A stretch of 64,000 bases of DNA from Rhizobiales bacterium GAS188 (GTDB lineage: Bacteria; Pseudomonadota; Alphaproteobacteria; Rhizobiales; Beijerinckiaceae), in the NCBI GenBank assembly GCA_900104855.1, contig FNSS01000001.1, forward strand, positions 5,146,001 to 5,210,000, read 5' to 3'. Positions 8,932-18,095 of this stretch are shown here, piece after piece. The stretch's first letter is position 1. Each line of letters opens with the position of its first letter. The translations under genes and the position numbers were made by a program. Under the pieces are notes generated by a model, which worked only from the letters and a program-made list of their open reading frames with translations, did not search any database and was not told the DNA's origin.

Positions 8932-10080
8932 ATGAGCGTGACGCCTTTCACGATCGCGATCCCCGAGACGGAGATCGCGGAGCTGCGCCGACGTCTTCGC
9001 GCCGCGCGCTGGCCGGACCAGCCGGCGGATGTGAACTGGGAGCTCGGCACGGATATCGCCTATCTGCGCGAGCTCGTCGCCTATTGGGGTTCGGGTTTCG
9101 ATTGGCGCGCCCGAGAGGCGGAATTGAATCGCCTGCCGCAGTTCAAGATCGAGCTCGACGGCATCGGCATCCATTTCGTGCATGCGAAGGCGAAGGGTGG
9201 CGCCGGGCTGCCGCTGGTGCTGACGCATGGCTGGCCGGGCAGCTTCGCGGAATTCGCCAAGCTGATCCCGATGCTCGCCGACCCGGCCGCGCATGGCGGC
9301 GAGGCAGGCGATGCCTTCGACGTCGTGGTGCCGTCATTGCCGGGCTATGGCTTCTCGGACCGGCCGACCCGCCTTGGCTATGATCCGTCTCGCATTGCCG
9401 ATCTCTGGGCGGCGCTGATGACGGGCCTCGGCTATCGGCGCTTCGCGGCGCAAGGCGGCGATTGGGGAGCGGCCGTGACGACAGCGCTCGGCCTTCGCCA
9501 CAAGGAGCGGCTGATCGGCCTGCATTTCAACTACATCCCGGGCTCGTTCCAGATCGTTGGGGAAGCGAGCGAGTTCAGTGAAGATGAGCGCGCCGGCCTG
9601 GCACGCCGCGCCGCCTGGGCCGAGGCCGAGGGCGGCTATGCCCATGTCCAGCGCACCCGGCCGCAGAGCCTCGCCTATGCGCTGAACGATTCACCCGTCG
9701 GGCTCGCGGGCTGGATCGCCGAGAAGTTCCGGGTGTGGACGGATTGCGGCGGCGAGATCGAGCGCGCCGTCACGCGCGACGAGCTCCTGACCGATATCTC
9801 GATCTACTGGTTCACTGAGACCATCTCCTCGTCCATCCGGCTCTATTACGAGGTGCGCGACAAGCCGCTGCGCTTCATGCCGGGAGAGAAGGTGCAGGTG
9901 CCCTGCGCGATCGCCCATTTCCCGAAGGAGATCCCGCTGCCGGCCCGAAGCCTCGTCGAGCGCGCCTATGATCTTCGCCGCTGGACCGAGATGCCGCGCG
10001 GCGGCCATTTCGCCGCGCTCGAGCAGCCGGAGCTGCTCGCCGAGGATATCCGCGCCTTCTTCCGACCGCTCAGAGCGTAG
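8932..10080 (+). CDS. Epoxide hydrolase (EHN-domain alpha/beta hydrolase)
   Basis: A 382-aa protein with the N-terminal EHN lid (about residues 3-110, PFTIAIPETEIAELRRRL) and an alpha/beta-hydrolase core. The oxyanion motif is HGWPGS (about 99-104), the nucleophile Asp is in GGDWGA (about 177), and the base His is in RGGHFAALEQPE (about 359). This is the architecture of microsomal-type epoxide hydrolases, which open epoxides to diols through an ester on the Asp. The substrate is not evident. It stands alone between the decarboxylase pair and the OPT transporter. Confidence 0.88.
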   Translation: MSVTPFTIAIPETEIAELRRRLRAARWPDQPADVNWELGTDIAYLRELVAYWGSGFDWRAREAELNRLPQFKIELDGIGIHFVHAKAKGGAGLPLVLTHGWPGSFAEFAKLIPMLADPAAHGGEAGDAFDVVVPSLPGYGFSDRPTRLGYDPSRIADLWAALMTGLGYRRFAAQGGDWGAAVTTALGLRHKERLIGLHFNYIPGSFQIVGEASEFSEDERAGLARRAAWAEAEGGYAHVQRTRPQSLAYALNDSPVGLAGWIAEKFRVWTDCGGEIERAVTRDELLTDISIYWFTETISSSIRLYYEVRDKPLRFMPGEKVQVPCAIAHFPKEIPLPARSLVERAYDLRRWTEMPRGGHFAALEQPELLAEDIRAFFRPLRA

Positions 10081-10091
10081 CCGGTTGAGGC

Positions 10092-11714
10092 TCAGCTCTT
10101 GCCCGTAAAATATTGCCTGCCCATGTTGTAGAAGCTCATGAGCGCATCTCCGGCGATCACGCCGGCGGCGAACACTTCCATGTCGCTGCGCCACTCCTGC
10201 GGCGCATAGCGCGTCCAGATGAGGCGAAGGACGATGCCGGTGAGCACCGCATAGCCGGCGAGCGCCCCGCCGAGCAGCAATCCCGTCGCGAGCAGCACGC
10301 CCATCTGTCGCTTCGGCCCGCCGAGGAATTGCAGGATCGCGCCCGGAATGGCCCAGGTGAGAAGCTGGCGCGCCACTTCCAGCGAGCTGCCGGCCTTGAT
10401 GTTCGCCGCATAGACGCGATCGATCGGGGCGACCAGATTATTCGCGAAATAGAAGCGGTAGGACAGAAGCACCACGAGCCCCGCTATCAGGAAAGCGAAC
10501 ATGGCGGCGAAAAGCTGCTGCTTGCGTCCCTCGCGCTCGAACTCGGGATCGGCGCCGAAGCCGCGCAGCATATAGCCGGCCTTCAGGTCATAGCCCATAT
10601 CGGCGAAGGCCGGCCCGGTCGCGGCCGAGAAGCCGACCAGCAAGGTCAGCGCCACCGGCGGGAAGCCGAGCAGGATGCCGATCGTCAAGGTGACCACCGC
10701 GACGCCGAAGGCCGGGAACCAGCCGGCATGCATTGCGGCTAGCCCGACGATGATTTCGTGGATCATGGCGGCGAAGGCCGCGTAGATCACGAAGGCGATG
10801 AGCATCGGAGCCGACATCTCGCTCCAAAGCCCGCCGAGCACGGCGAGCATAATGGCGATCAGCACATAAGCAGCGCTGCCGAAGCCGATCGTGCGACGCA
10901 CCCGGGCGATACCCGGCCCGGCCTCGGTCGTGGCTTGTGCGCCGGCGTCCCGGCGCAGGATCAGCAACGTCACCTGCACGACGGCGACAAGACCCGCTCC
11001 CAGCATGACGCCTTGCGGCACATTGGCCTTGAAGATGTCTCCGCCCGGGAAGATCGAGGCGAACATCTGGCCGCCGAACAGATCGGCCGAGTAGCTGCGG
11101 ATGAGCAAGCCGACGCCGAACATAAGAAGTGCCCAGATATTGCCGATGAAGGCGACGCCGAAGGCCGACATCGGCACCTTGAAATACGATCCGGTGCCGC
11201 CGACCAAGACGCCGAGGCCGAGCACGACGAGCTTGCGGCCGCCCTGATCACCGGCCTTGATGGCTTCGGCCGCGGCGACACCGGGCGGCCAGGCGCCCGA
11301 GGCCGGGAACACCTCGGTGTCGAACATGCGGTAGAGCATGTAGCCATCGACCAGCATGGCGAGGAAGACGCCGAGGAACATCGGCTCCACGAGATCGGGC
11401 CGGCCCATGACGAAGGGAATGCCGATCGGCAAGAGCAGCGCGTTGCCGGCCCCGAAGGTGGCGGCCGAGATGGCGCTCTGCGCCAGGTTCTGCACATGCA
11501 CCGATTTGTAGCGGGTGAGCGCGGCGAGCGGCAGCCGCCCGAGCGCCATGCCGGCGAGCGCCCCGATCAGCGAGGTGTTGGTGGTGATGCCCAAGGTCAC
11601 GATCAGCTGCGTGCCGATGATGGCGCCGACGATGCAGAGCGGGGCGATCAGCGCCAGGCTCGACAGGCTGAAGAAGGCTGGATGTTTCTCGGTCGTGGTC
11701 GTGCTGCGTTGCAT
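10092..11714 (-). CDS. OPT-family oligopeptide transporter
   Basis: A 540-aa polytopic inner-membrane protein of the OPT family, with roughly 14 hydrophobic segments along its whole length (for example LIAPLCIVGAIIGTQLIVTL near the N-terminus). OPT proteins import small peptides or metal-chelator complexes with the proton gradient. It lies 119 bp downstream of the fused hydantoinase on the same strand, and the AroM-LuxR regulator is upstream. It is therefore probably the uptake system for the cyclic amide or peptide handled by that enzyme. Confidence 0.85.
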   Translation of the reverse strand: MQRSTTTTEKHPAFFSLSSLALIAPLCIVGAIIGTQLIVTLGITTNTSLIGALAGMALGRLPLAALTRYKSVHVQNLAQSAISAATFGAGNALLLPIGIPFVMGRPDLVEPMFLGVFLAMLVDGYMLYRMFDTEVFPASGAWPPGVAAAEAIKAGDQGGRKLVVLGLGVLVGGTGSYFKVPMSAFGVAFIGNIWALLMFGVGLLIRSYSADLFGGQMFASIFPGGDIFKANVPQGVMLGAGLVAVVQVTLLILRRDAGAQATTEAGPGIARVRRTIGFGSAAYVLIAIMLAVLGGLWSEMSAPMLIAFVIYAAFAAMIHEIIVGLAAMHAGWFPAFGVAVVTLTIGILLGFPPVALTLLVGFSAATGPAFADMGYDLKAGYMLRGFGADPEFEREGRKQQLFAAMFAFLIAGLVVLLSYRFYFANNLVAPIDRVYAANIKAGSSLEVARQLLTWAIPGAILQFLGGPKRQMGVLLATGLLLGGALAGYAVLTGIVLRLIWTRYAPQEWRSDMEVFAAGVIAGDALMSFYNMGRQYFTGKS

Positions 11715-11833
11715 GTCGATGCCCCTGTCCTTGTTGTTGCCCCCATCATCGCATTTCCGTCACTCGTCTCGACGGCGGGTGCGAATGCATCCCGCCGGTC
11801 CTTGCCGAAGCAAAGATCACGCCGCTCGCGGCC

Positions 11834-14800
11834 TCACTCGGCCGCCGTCGCCTTGACTGACCGATAGCTGCCCGCGCCCTGCGGCGTGACATAGCCGTCG
11901 ATCCTGTCGGCCTCGACCTCGGCTTGCGAGCGCTGGCTCGGATCGCCGAAGCCGGCGCCGCCCGCGAGGCAGACTTCGACGATGCGGTCGGTGCTGGTCA
12001 AAGTGACGAGCTCGCCCGTGCCGCAATCATGCACGACCTTGCCGGCGCGATCGAGCACGACGCCGCGCGCGCCGCCGCCCGCCTGGCCGCCGAACAGCCC
12101 GTCGGGCGCGAGGTTGACGCCTTCCGGGTAGACCGAGAACAAGGTCGGCAACCCGTCATCATGCAGCTTACGCAGGCGAGTGCGCACGCCGAGCCCGCCG
12201 CGCCGGCGACCGGCGCCACCGGAATCGGCGATCAGCGTCTTCTCCAGCACCAGCACCGGGGCACGGCTTTCCATCAGCTCGATCGAGGTGTTGGCGGCCG
12301 ACGTCGGATAGAGCAGCGCCGATTTGCCGTCCCCATGGTCCGAGCCGCCCTGGCCGCCGCCCATGAAGAAGTGATCGGCATAGATATAGCCGCTGGGCTC
12401 GCGCCCATAAATGCTGATCGCATGCGGCAGGCCGGTCTGGGCCTGCACCTGCGTCGGCGCGGCCTTGGACAGGGCGCGGAAGATGTTGGGCGCGAGATAC
12501 CAGCCGGTGCGGGTGCGCAGATTGACGCTCGCCGGCTTGTCGCAATTGAGGATCGAGCCTTGCGGCGCCTTGACGGTGAAGGGCCGGTAGCAACCCGCAT
12601 TGCCGCGCACTTGCGGGCTCAGCATGCATTTCAGCGGATAGGTGGCGTGCGCCGAGGTGTAGCTGAAGGTGCAGTTCAGACCGCCCTGCGGCTGCTGGGG
12701 CGGAGCGCCCTCGAAATCGAGCTCGATCTCGTCGTCGCGCACGCTGAGCTTGAGCGGGTAGCGCAACTGCGTGCCGAGCGGGTTGTTGAAGGCCTCCGAA
12801 TGATAGACCCCGTTGGGCAAGGCGCGGATGGCGTCGCGCATGGCCGCCTCGGCGCGGTTCTGCACCACGGCCGAGAGCGCCCGCAGATCATGCATGCCGT
12901 AATCGTCCATGAACTGCACGAGCCGCTCGGCGCCGAGCTGATTGGCCGAGACGAAGGAGAAGATGTCGCCCAGCACTTCCTTGGGCTTACGCACATTCTC
13001 ACCGAGCAGCGTGAACAGGTCTTCGCTCGGCACGCCGGCGCGATAGAGCATCATCGGCGGGATCTGCACGCCCTCGTCATAGACCTCGCGGGCCCGCAAG
13101 CTGTCCTTGCTGCCGCCGATATCGCCGACATGGCCGACCGTGCCCATCAGCGCCACCATGCGGCCGTCGCGGAACACCGGCGTCACCACGGCGATGTCGA
13201 AGAGATGGCCGGCGCACAGCCAGGGATCGTTGGTGACGAGCACATCGCCGGGCTTCAGCGTCTCGGCCGGGAATTTCTGCAACAGGGCCTTCACGGCGCG
13301 CGGCAGAGTGAGATTGAACACCGGCATGGCGCGCGGCGAATGCGCCAGGCTCTCGCCGTCCGGATCGAGCAGGTCGCAGGCGAAATCCTGCGCCTCCGAG
13401 ACGATCAGCGAGAAGGCGGTGCGGCAGATGGTGTGCCACATCTCCTCGACCACGGTGACGAGGCGCGCCCACATGATCTCGAGCGAGACGGGGTCGGCCT
13501 CGATCAGCGCCATCGCCTGGTCGAGCGGCGTCGCTGGCGTGATGCGGGCAGCAGCCGGCGCTGCGACCGCGACCTTGACGCGCAAGCTCCCCGAGGCGTC
13601 GACCGTGACCATGTCGCCGGGCGCGACGATAGTGGTCGCCTCCCGCTCTTCGATGATCGCAGGGCCGTTCAGCACGGCGCCGACGCTGAGCGCATAGCGG
13701 TCATAGACTTGGGTGTCGACATAGGCGTCGCCGAACCAGGCCGGCCGGCTGCCCTTGCGTGCCGCGCCTGTCGCCGCGCCATTGGCCTGCGCCACCGTGA
13801 GCTCCGGCAATTGGCCGCGGCAGCGCACGCGCAGCGAGACGATCTGCACCTCCATGCCCTCATAGACGGCGGTGTAGCGCGCCGCATAGGCGGTGGCGAA
13901 GGCGGCCTCGATCTGCGGCAGGCTCGCCGCCGTGATCTTGCCGTCCGGCAGCCCCACATTGATCTCGTGCAGCTGGCCGAACAGCCGCATATCGGCGGAG
14001 CGCTCGACCACGATATCGGCCTCGGCGACGCCGGCAGCGATCAGATGGGCGCGCGTCTCGGCCGTGAGCTCGGCAAGGACGGTATCGATCGTCCGGCCGG
14101 CATCTTCGGCATCGAGGCGCAACGGATGGCTGCGCACCTGCTCGAAGGAGAGAGGCGCTGCGAGGAAGCCCAGCGCCGAGGCTGCGCCCGAGGCCGGCGG
14201 GATCAGTACCTCCTCGACACCGAGGATGCGCGCCACGCCCGCCGCATGGGCGGGGCCTGCCCCGCCGAAACCGACCATGGCGTAGCGGCGCGGGTCCTTG
14301 CCCTTTTCGACGATATGGATGCGCGCCGCCGCCGCCATGCTCTCGGTGACCGTGCGGTGGATGCCCCAGGCGGTCTCGAGCGCCGTGAGGCCGAGCTTGG
14401 CGCCGACCGTGCCGAGCGCGCGCTCGGCCGCTTCGCGATCGAGCGTCATGCGGCCGCCGAGGAAGAAGCCCGGATCGTAATAGCCGAGCAGCAGATTGGC
14501 GTCGGTCACGGTCGGCTCCGTGCCGCCGCGCCCGTAGCAGGCAGGTCCCGGATCGGCGCCGGCCGAGCGCGGGCCGACGCGCAACAGGCCGACCTCGTCG
14601 ATCGCCGCGATCGAGCCGCCGCCAGCGCCGATCTCGATCATGTCGATCACCGGGGCCTTGATGGGCAGGCCCGAGCCCTTCTTGAAGCGGTGCACGCGCG
14701 CCGCCTCCATCTCGGCAGCGATGGCGGCGCGCCCATCCTCGATCAGGCAGGCCTTGGCGGTGGTGCCGCCCATGTCGAAGCTGATCACATCTTCCTTGCC

Positions 14801-15649
14801 GGCCATCTTGCCGAAGAAGGCGGTGGCGAGGCCGCCGCCGGCCGGGCCCGATTCCAGGAGCCTGATCGGGAAGGCGCGCGCCGTCTCGGGCGAGACGAGG
14901 CCGCCGGCCGAATGCATGAGATGCAACGCGCCACGGAAGCCGCGTTGCCACAGCTCGCGCTCGAGGCGACGGACATACTGATCCATCAGCGGCTGCACGA
15001 AGGCGTTGGCGCAAGTGGTGACGAGGCGCTGATACTCCCAGAGCTCGGCCACCACCTCGCAGGAGAGCGAGATGGCGAGCTCGGGATAAAGGGCGCGGAT
15101 CGCCTCGGCGGCCGCCCGCTCATGAGCGCCGTTGCGATAGGCGTGCAGGAAGCACACCGCGATCGCCTCGACACCGTCGGCCTTCAGCTTGCGGGCGGCG
15201 GCGCGCACCGCCTCGAGATCGAGCGGCACGACGGTCTCGCCGTCGCGGTCCATGCGCTCGGGAACTTCGAGGCGATGGCGGCGCGCCACCAGGGGCTCGG
15301 GATATTGCAGGAACAGATCGTAGATGTCGTAGCGCTGCTCGGTGCCCATCTCCAGGATGTCGCGGAAGCCTTCGGTCGTGATCAGGCCGAGCTTGGCGCC
15401 GCGCCGCTCGATCAGCGCATTGGTGACGAGGGTCGTGCCATGCACGATCTCGCGCACCTCGGAGAGCGCGATCCCCGCATTGGCGACGAGCTCGCCGAGG
15501 CCCTGCAGCGCCCCGACCGAAGGGTCATGCGGGGTCGTCAGGCATTTGTGCAGCTGGATCTCGGAACGCTGCGTGTCGAGCAGGATGAAGTCGGTGAACG
15601 TGCCCCCGATATCGAAGCCGATGCGATAGCGTCCCTCGGTCTGCGTCAT
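11834..15649 (-). CDS. Fused HyuA-HyuB hydantoinase / 5-oxoprolinase
   Basis: A 1271-aa ATP-dependent amidohydrolase opening a lactam or hydantoin ring. The HyuA half begins with the sugar-kinase-like phosphate loop IGFDIGGTFTDFILLD and carries ISFDMGGTTAKACL (about residue 300). The HyuB half starts near residue 700 (LEIMWARLVTVVEEMWHTI) and includes NDPWLCAGHLFDIAVVTPVF and MGGGQGGSDHG. Fusion of the two halves is the organisation of 5-oxoprolinase. The start ATG 15649 (MTQTEGRYRIGF) is chosen because the upstream extension lies in the palindromic repeat at 15690. The OPT transporter follows and the AroM-LuxR gene precedes on the same strand. Confidence 0.88.
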   Translation of the reverse strand: MTQTEGRYRIGFDIGGTFTDFILLDTQRSEIQLHKCLTTPHDPSVGALQGLGELVANAGIALSEVREIVHGTTLVTNALIERRGAKLGLITTEGFRDILEMGTEQRYDIYDLFLQYPEPLVARRHRLEVPERMDRDGETVVPLDLEAVRAAARKLKADGVEAIAVCFLHAYRNGAHERAAAEAIRALYPELAISLSCEVVAELWEYQRLVTTCANAFVQPLMDQYVRRLERELWQRGFRGALHLMHSAGGLVSPETARAFPIRLLESGPAGGGLATAFFGKMAGKEDVISFDMGGTTAKACLIEDGRAAIAAEMEAARVHRFKKGSGLPIKAPVIDMIEIGAGGGSIAAIDEVGLLRVGPRSAGADPGPACYGRGGTEPTVTDANLLLGYYDPGFFLGGRMTLDREAAERALGTVGAKLGLTALETAWGIHRTVTESMAAAARIHIVEKGKDPRRYAMVGFGGAGPAHAAGVARILGVEEVLIPPASGAASALGFLAAPLSFEQVRSHPLRLDAEDAGRTIDTVLAELTAETRAHLIAAGVAEADIVVERSADMRLFGQLHEINVGLPDGKITAASLPQIEAAFATAYAARYTAVYEGMEVQIVSLRVRCRGQLPELTVAQANGAATGAARKGSRPAWFGDAYVDTQVYDRYALSVGAVLNGPAIIEEREATTIVAPGDMVTVDASGSLRVKVAVAAPAAARITPATPLDQAMALIEADPVSLEIMWARLVTVVEEMWHTICRTAFSLIVSEAQDFACDLLDPDGESLAHSPRAMPVFNLTLPRAVKALLQKFPAETLKPGDVLVTNDPWLCAGHLFDIAVVTPVFRDGRMVALMGTVGHVGDIGGSKDSLRAREVYDEGVQIPPMMLYRAGVPSEDLFTLLGENVRKPKEVLGDIFSFVSANQLGAERLVQFMDDYGMHDLRALSAVVQNRAEAAMRDAIRALPNGVYHSEAFNNPLGTQLRYPLKLSVRDDEIELDFEGAPPQQPQGGLNCTFSYTSAHATYPLKCMLSPQVRGNAGCYRPFTVKAPQGSILNCDKPASVNLRTRTGWYLAPNIFRALSKAAPTQVQAQTGLPHAISIYGREPSGYIYADHFFMGGGQGGSDHGDGKSALLYPTSAANTSIELMESRAPVLVLEKTLIADSGGAGRRRGGLGVRTRLRKLHDDGLPTLFSVYPEGVNLAPDGLFGGQAGGGARGVVLDRAGKVVHDCGTGELVTLTSTDRIVEVCLAGGAGFGDPSQRSQAEVEADRIDGYVTPQGAGSYRSVKATAAE

Positions 15650-15689
15650 CTGTCTGTCCTTGCTGTTGTCATCGCGGCGCCTGCGCTTT

Positions 15690-15717
15690 CCTTCTCGCGC
15701 CCGAGAGCGGGAGAAGG
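15690..15717. repeat. Palindromic dispersed repeat, single hairpin copy
   Basis: CCTTCTCGCGC and GCGGGAGAAGG form one imperfect hairpin of the family seen at 6962 and 23690, here without the long arms. It lies 41 bp upstream of the hydantoinase start. Confidence 0.75.
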
Positions 15718-15890
15718 AGGCGCGCCCGGCGCAAGCCAAAATGTGAGAATCGAAATGCGCCGCAAGCGGCAAAAGAGAAGGGAGCGAGTGCTACGACCTT
15801 TTGGGGCATCTCTGTGCCTTTGCATGCGAACGACGCCCCTAGACCATAGAGGCTTCAGCAATGCCGCAATATACGTGCCGCCACGTATGT

Positions 15891-15906
15891 GCGGCTCGCA
15901 ATGACG
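15891..15906. repeat. GTCATTGCGAG-type dispersed motif, copy 1
   Basis: The complement reads CGTCATTGCGAGCCGC. This 16-bp motif recurs with one change at 42995-43010 and resembles the end of widespread intergenic repeats that begin GTCATTGCGAG. It lies just past the stop of the AroM-LuxR gene. Confidence 0.5.
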
Positions 15907-15908
15907 GC

Positions 15909-16874
15909 TCAGCCGCCGCGGCTCATCAAGGTCCAGCGGATCAGCTCCGTGGTCGAGCTCGTGCCGAACTTGGCCATGGCGCGCGAGCGATGGATCTCGA
16001 CGGTGCGGTGGCTGATGCCGAGCGCGCGCCCGATCAGCTTGTTCGAACGGCCGTCGAGCACATGGGCGAGCACGTCCTCCTCGCGCCGCGTCAGCCGGTG
16101 CAGCGGCGGCGGCAGGCGGCCGATGAGATCGCGGCCGCCCATGGCGCCGGCGGTCGGCGCTCCAAGCCCGTTCGCTCCCCCGAGCGCGCCGAGATGGAGC
16201 CGCATCATGCCGGCCACGATGCGCCTGGTCGTCACGACGGGCTTGCGGGCGATGAGCGCCACGCGCCGCGCCATGGCCTCGGTGTGCCCGAAGGACAGCA
16301 TCAAGATCAGCTCGGCGCTCTCCAGGCGCTTCGCCGCCTCCTGCAGGGAGCGCGTGCCGCCGGCGGCCGCGGCGCTGCGGGCATTCTGGATCGAGGTGCC
16401 GTAGAAGGGTGCGGTGCGTGCCTGCTGCGCCAGGGGATAAATGACGCCGAGCTGGCAATCTCCGAGCACCAGGGTCGAGATCCAGGCTTCGAGCGCGCGC
16501 TGGCCGTGCACGAAGGGCGTGCGCATGCTGATCGGCCGAAACACGCCGGTCGTGATCAGCACCACGAGATCATAACCAAGCTGATCGACGCGCCGCATCA
16601 GGGCCTGCAGGCGCTCCTCGACGAAATCGGCGCGCAGCACCACATGGCGCCCGTCGGCGAGGCGCGTGTAGAGGGTGTCATCCTCGGGCCCGGCTGCCTG
16701 GCGGGCGATCTCGCCATAGGACAACCGGTCGAGCGCGCCGAACTCCTCATAGACCGGCAGGCGGTCGAGCATGCCGAGGATCTCCGGCACGACATCGGTG
16801 CGCGGTGCCTGTCCGATGGTGACGAAGGCGATGCGCGGGAGTTTCGCAGTCTCGGTGGTGTCGATCCCGACCAT
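15909..16874 (-). CDS. AroM-domain protein fused to a LuxR-type DNA-binding domain
   Basis: A 321-aa protein. Residues about 12-225 match the AroM family (PRIAFVTIGQAPRTDVVPEI near the start, DDTLYTRLADGRHVVLR, LGYDLVVLITTGVF, LGVIYPLAQQ). This fold is related to Asp/Glu racemases, and its function is not established. Residues about 255-318 are a LuxR/GerE helix-turn-helix (RLTRREEDVLAHVLDG, SNKLIGRALGISHRTVEIHR). The joining suggests a one-component regulator whose AroM half senses a small ligand. It precedes the hydantoinase and OPT genes on the same strand and is divergent from the RpiR regulator, so local control is likely. Confidence 0.85.
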   Translation of the reverse strand: MVGIDTTETAKLPRIAFVTIGQAPRTDVVPEILGMLDRLPVYEEFGALDRLSYGEIARQAAGPEDDTLYTRLADGRHVVLRADFVEERLQALMRRVDQLGYDLVVLITTGVFRPISMRTPFVHGQRALEAWISTLVLGDCQLGVIYPLAQQARTAPFYGTSIQNARSAAAAGGTRSLQEAAKRLESAELILMLSFGHTEAMARRVALIARKPVVTTRRIVAGMMRLHLGALGGANGLGAPTAGAMGGRDLIGRLPPPLHRLTRREEDVLAHVLDGRSNKLIGRALGISHRTVEIHRSRAMAKFGTSSTTELIRWTLMSRGG

Positions 16875-17201
16875 GGACCCCTCTTTGGCCCAGGTAACGC
16901 AGATTCTCGAAAAGCCGCAAGCGTTTCGAATAAGATCATGCGTGAAAACAATGATTTACGTCGCCGCGGCAGGCGCCAGAAGAGGCCGCTGCCGGAGGCC
17001 GCTCCAGGTCGACGAGATCCGGCTGCTCGATCTCGCCCGGGCGAATGAGCGTCGCGCTGCTGTGCCGTCAGACCGATCGCTGCATCAATTTAGGTGTCAT
17101 CCAGCTCCATCAACCGTCCCGTCATGCACAAAATAACACAAAAGCTCTATCATTTATGCCAATGATCATCGATTATCGTTGCGGTTGATAGAAAGATATG
17201 G
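16875..17201. other. Divergent intergenic region between two regulators
   Basis: 327 bp between the AroM-LuxR and RpiR genes with no convincing ORF. The right-hand part (about 17100-17200) is clearly AT-richer than the surroundings (ATAACACAAAAGC, ATCATTTATGCC, AATGATCATCGATTATCG) and contains the palindrome TGATCA. It probably carries the promoters and operators of both arms. No individual box can be defended. Confidence 0.5.
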
Positions 17202-18095
17202 ATGGTTGACGACATGTTGGAGCAGATCCGCAACCCGACGACGCCGCTCAGCGCGGCCCATGCGCGCATCGCGATGCTGATCCTGTCGCGGCCCGAAGAG
17301 GCCTTGCGTCTGTCGATCGCCGAGCTTGCGCGCGACGCCCGGGTCAGCGAACCGACCGTGATCCGCTTCTGCCGGCAGCTCGGCTTCCAAGGCTACAAAA
17401 CCTTCCGGCAGGCGGCCTTGCGCGACATTGCGGGCGAAAAAGGGGACGCGGCGGCGCCGAAGATCAACGGGTCGGATTCGGTCGAGGTCGCGGCTGCGAA
17501 ATCGGTCGATGCGACCATCCGCAGCCTCGAGAGGTTGCGCCGCGCCATGCCCATGGACGCGATCCGCAACGCCGCAACCGCGATCCTCAAGGCGCGCTGG
17601 GTGCATGTCTATGGTTTCGGCGCCTCGGCGACGGTGGCGGCCGATGCCCAGCACAAGCTCTATCGTCTCGCCGCCATGACGGTCGCCTATGCGGATGCGC
17701 ATATGCAGGCGATGGCGGCCTCGACTCTCGGCGCCGAGGACGTCGTTATCGCCATTTCGAGCTCGGGGGCGACGCGCGAGCTCATCGAGACCGTCAGGCT
17801 GGCGAGAGGCAATGGCGCGACCATCGTGGCGCTCACCCGGCCGGGCTCGCCGCTCGCCGCGCTCGCCTCGGTCCTGCTGCCGGTGACCGAGCAGGAGAAC
17901 CGCGAGATCTTCACGCCGATGACGACGCGCATCGTGCAGCTCGCGCTGATCGATGCGCTGGTGGTCGGGGTCACGCTGCTGTCGCCGGCGACCATGGTCA
18001 GCGAGCGCCTGGCGCGCATGGACGCGGCCATCAAGCAGCGGCGCATCGCCTCAAGCCCTATCTCAGCAAGCCCGGCCGATGAGGGGTCAGCATGA
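17202..18095 (+). CDS. MurR/RpiR-family transcriptional regulator
   Basis: A 297-aa regulator. The N-terminal HTH_6 domain (about residues 1-80) has LSIAELARDARVSEPTVIRFCRQLG. The C-terminal SIS domain (about 125-265) has VHVYGFGASATVAADAQHKL and ISSSGATRELIETV. RpiR proteins normally sense a phosphorylated sugar or amino-sugar ligand; here the neighbours point to an amino-acid-related ligand. Its stop overlaps the start of the desulfhydrase gene by 4 bp, so it is probably an autoregulated member of the operon it controls. Confidence 0.92.
   Translation: MVDDMLEQIRNPTTPLSAAHARIAMLILSRPEEALRLSIAELARDARVSEPTVIRFCRQLGFQGYKTFRQAALRDIAGEKGDAAAPKINGSDSVEVAAAKSVDATIRSLERLRRAMPMDAIRNAATAILKARWVHVYGFGASATVAADAQHKLYRLAAMTVAYADAHMQAMAASTLGAEDVVIAISSSGATRELIETVRLARGNGATIVALTRPGSPLAALASVLLPVTEQENREIFTPMTTRIVQLALIDALVVGVTLLSPATMVSERLARMDAAIKQRRIASSPISASPADEGSA

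Noticed and set aside
11924-15904. 1326-codon open frame on the plus strand
   Set aside because: It is antisense to the well-supported fused hydantoinase gene and its translation is rich in Arg, Ala, Gly and Asp without any family motif. Long antisense frames are expected at this GC content.
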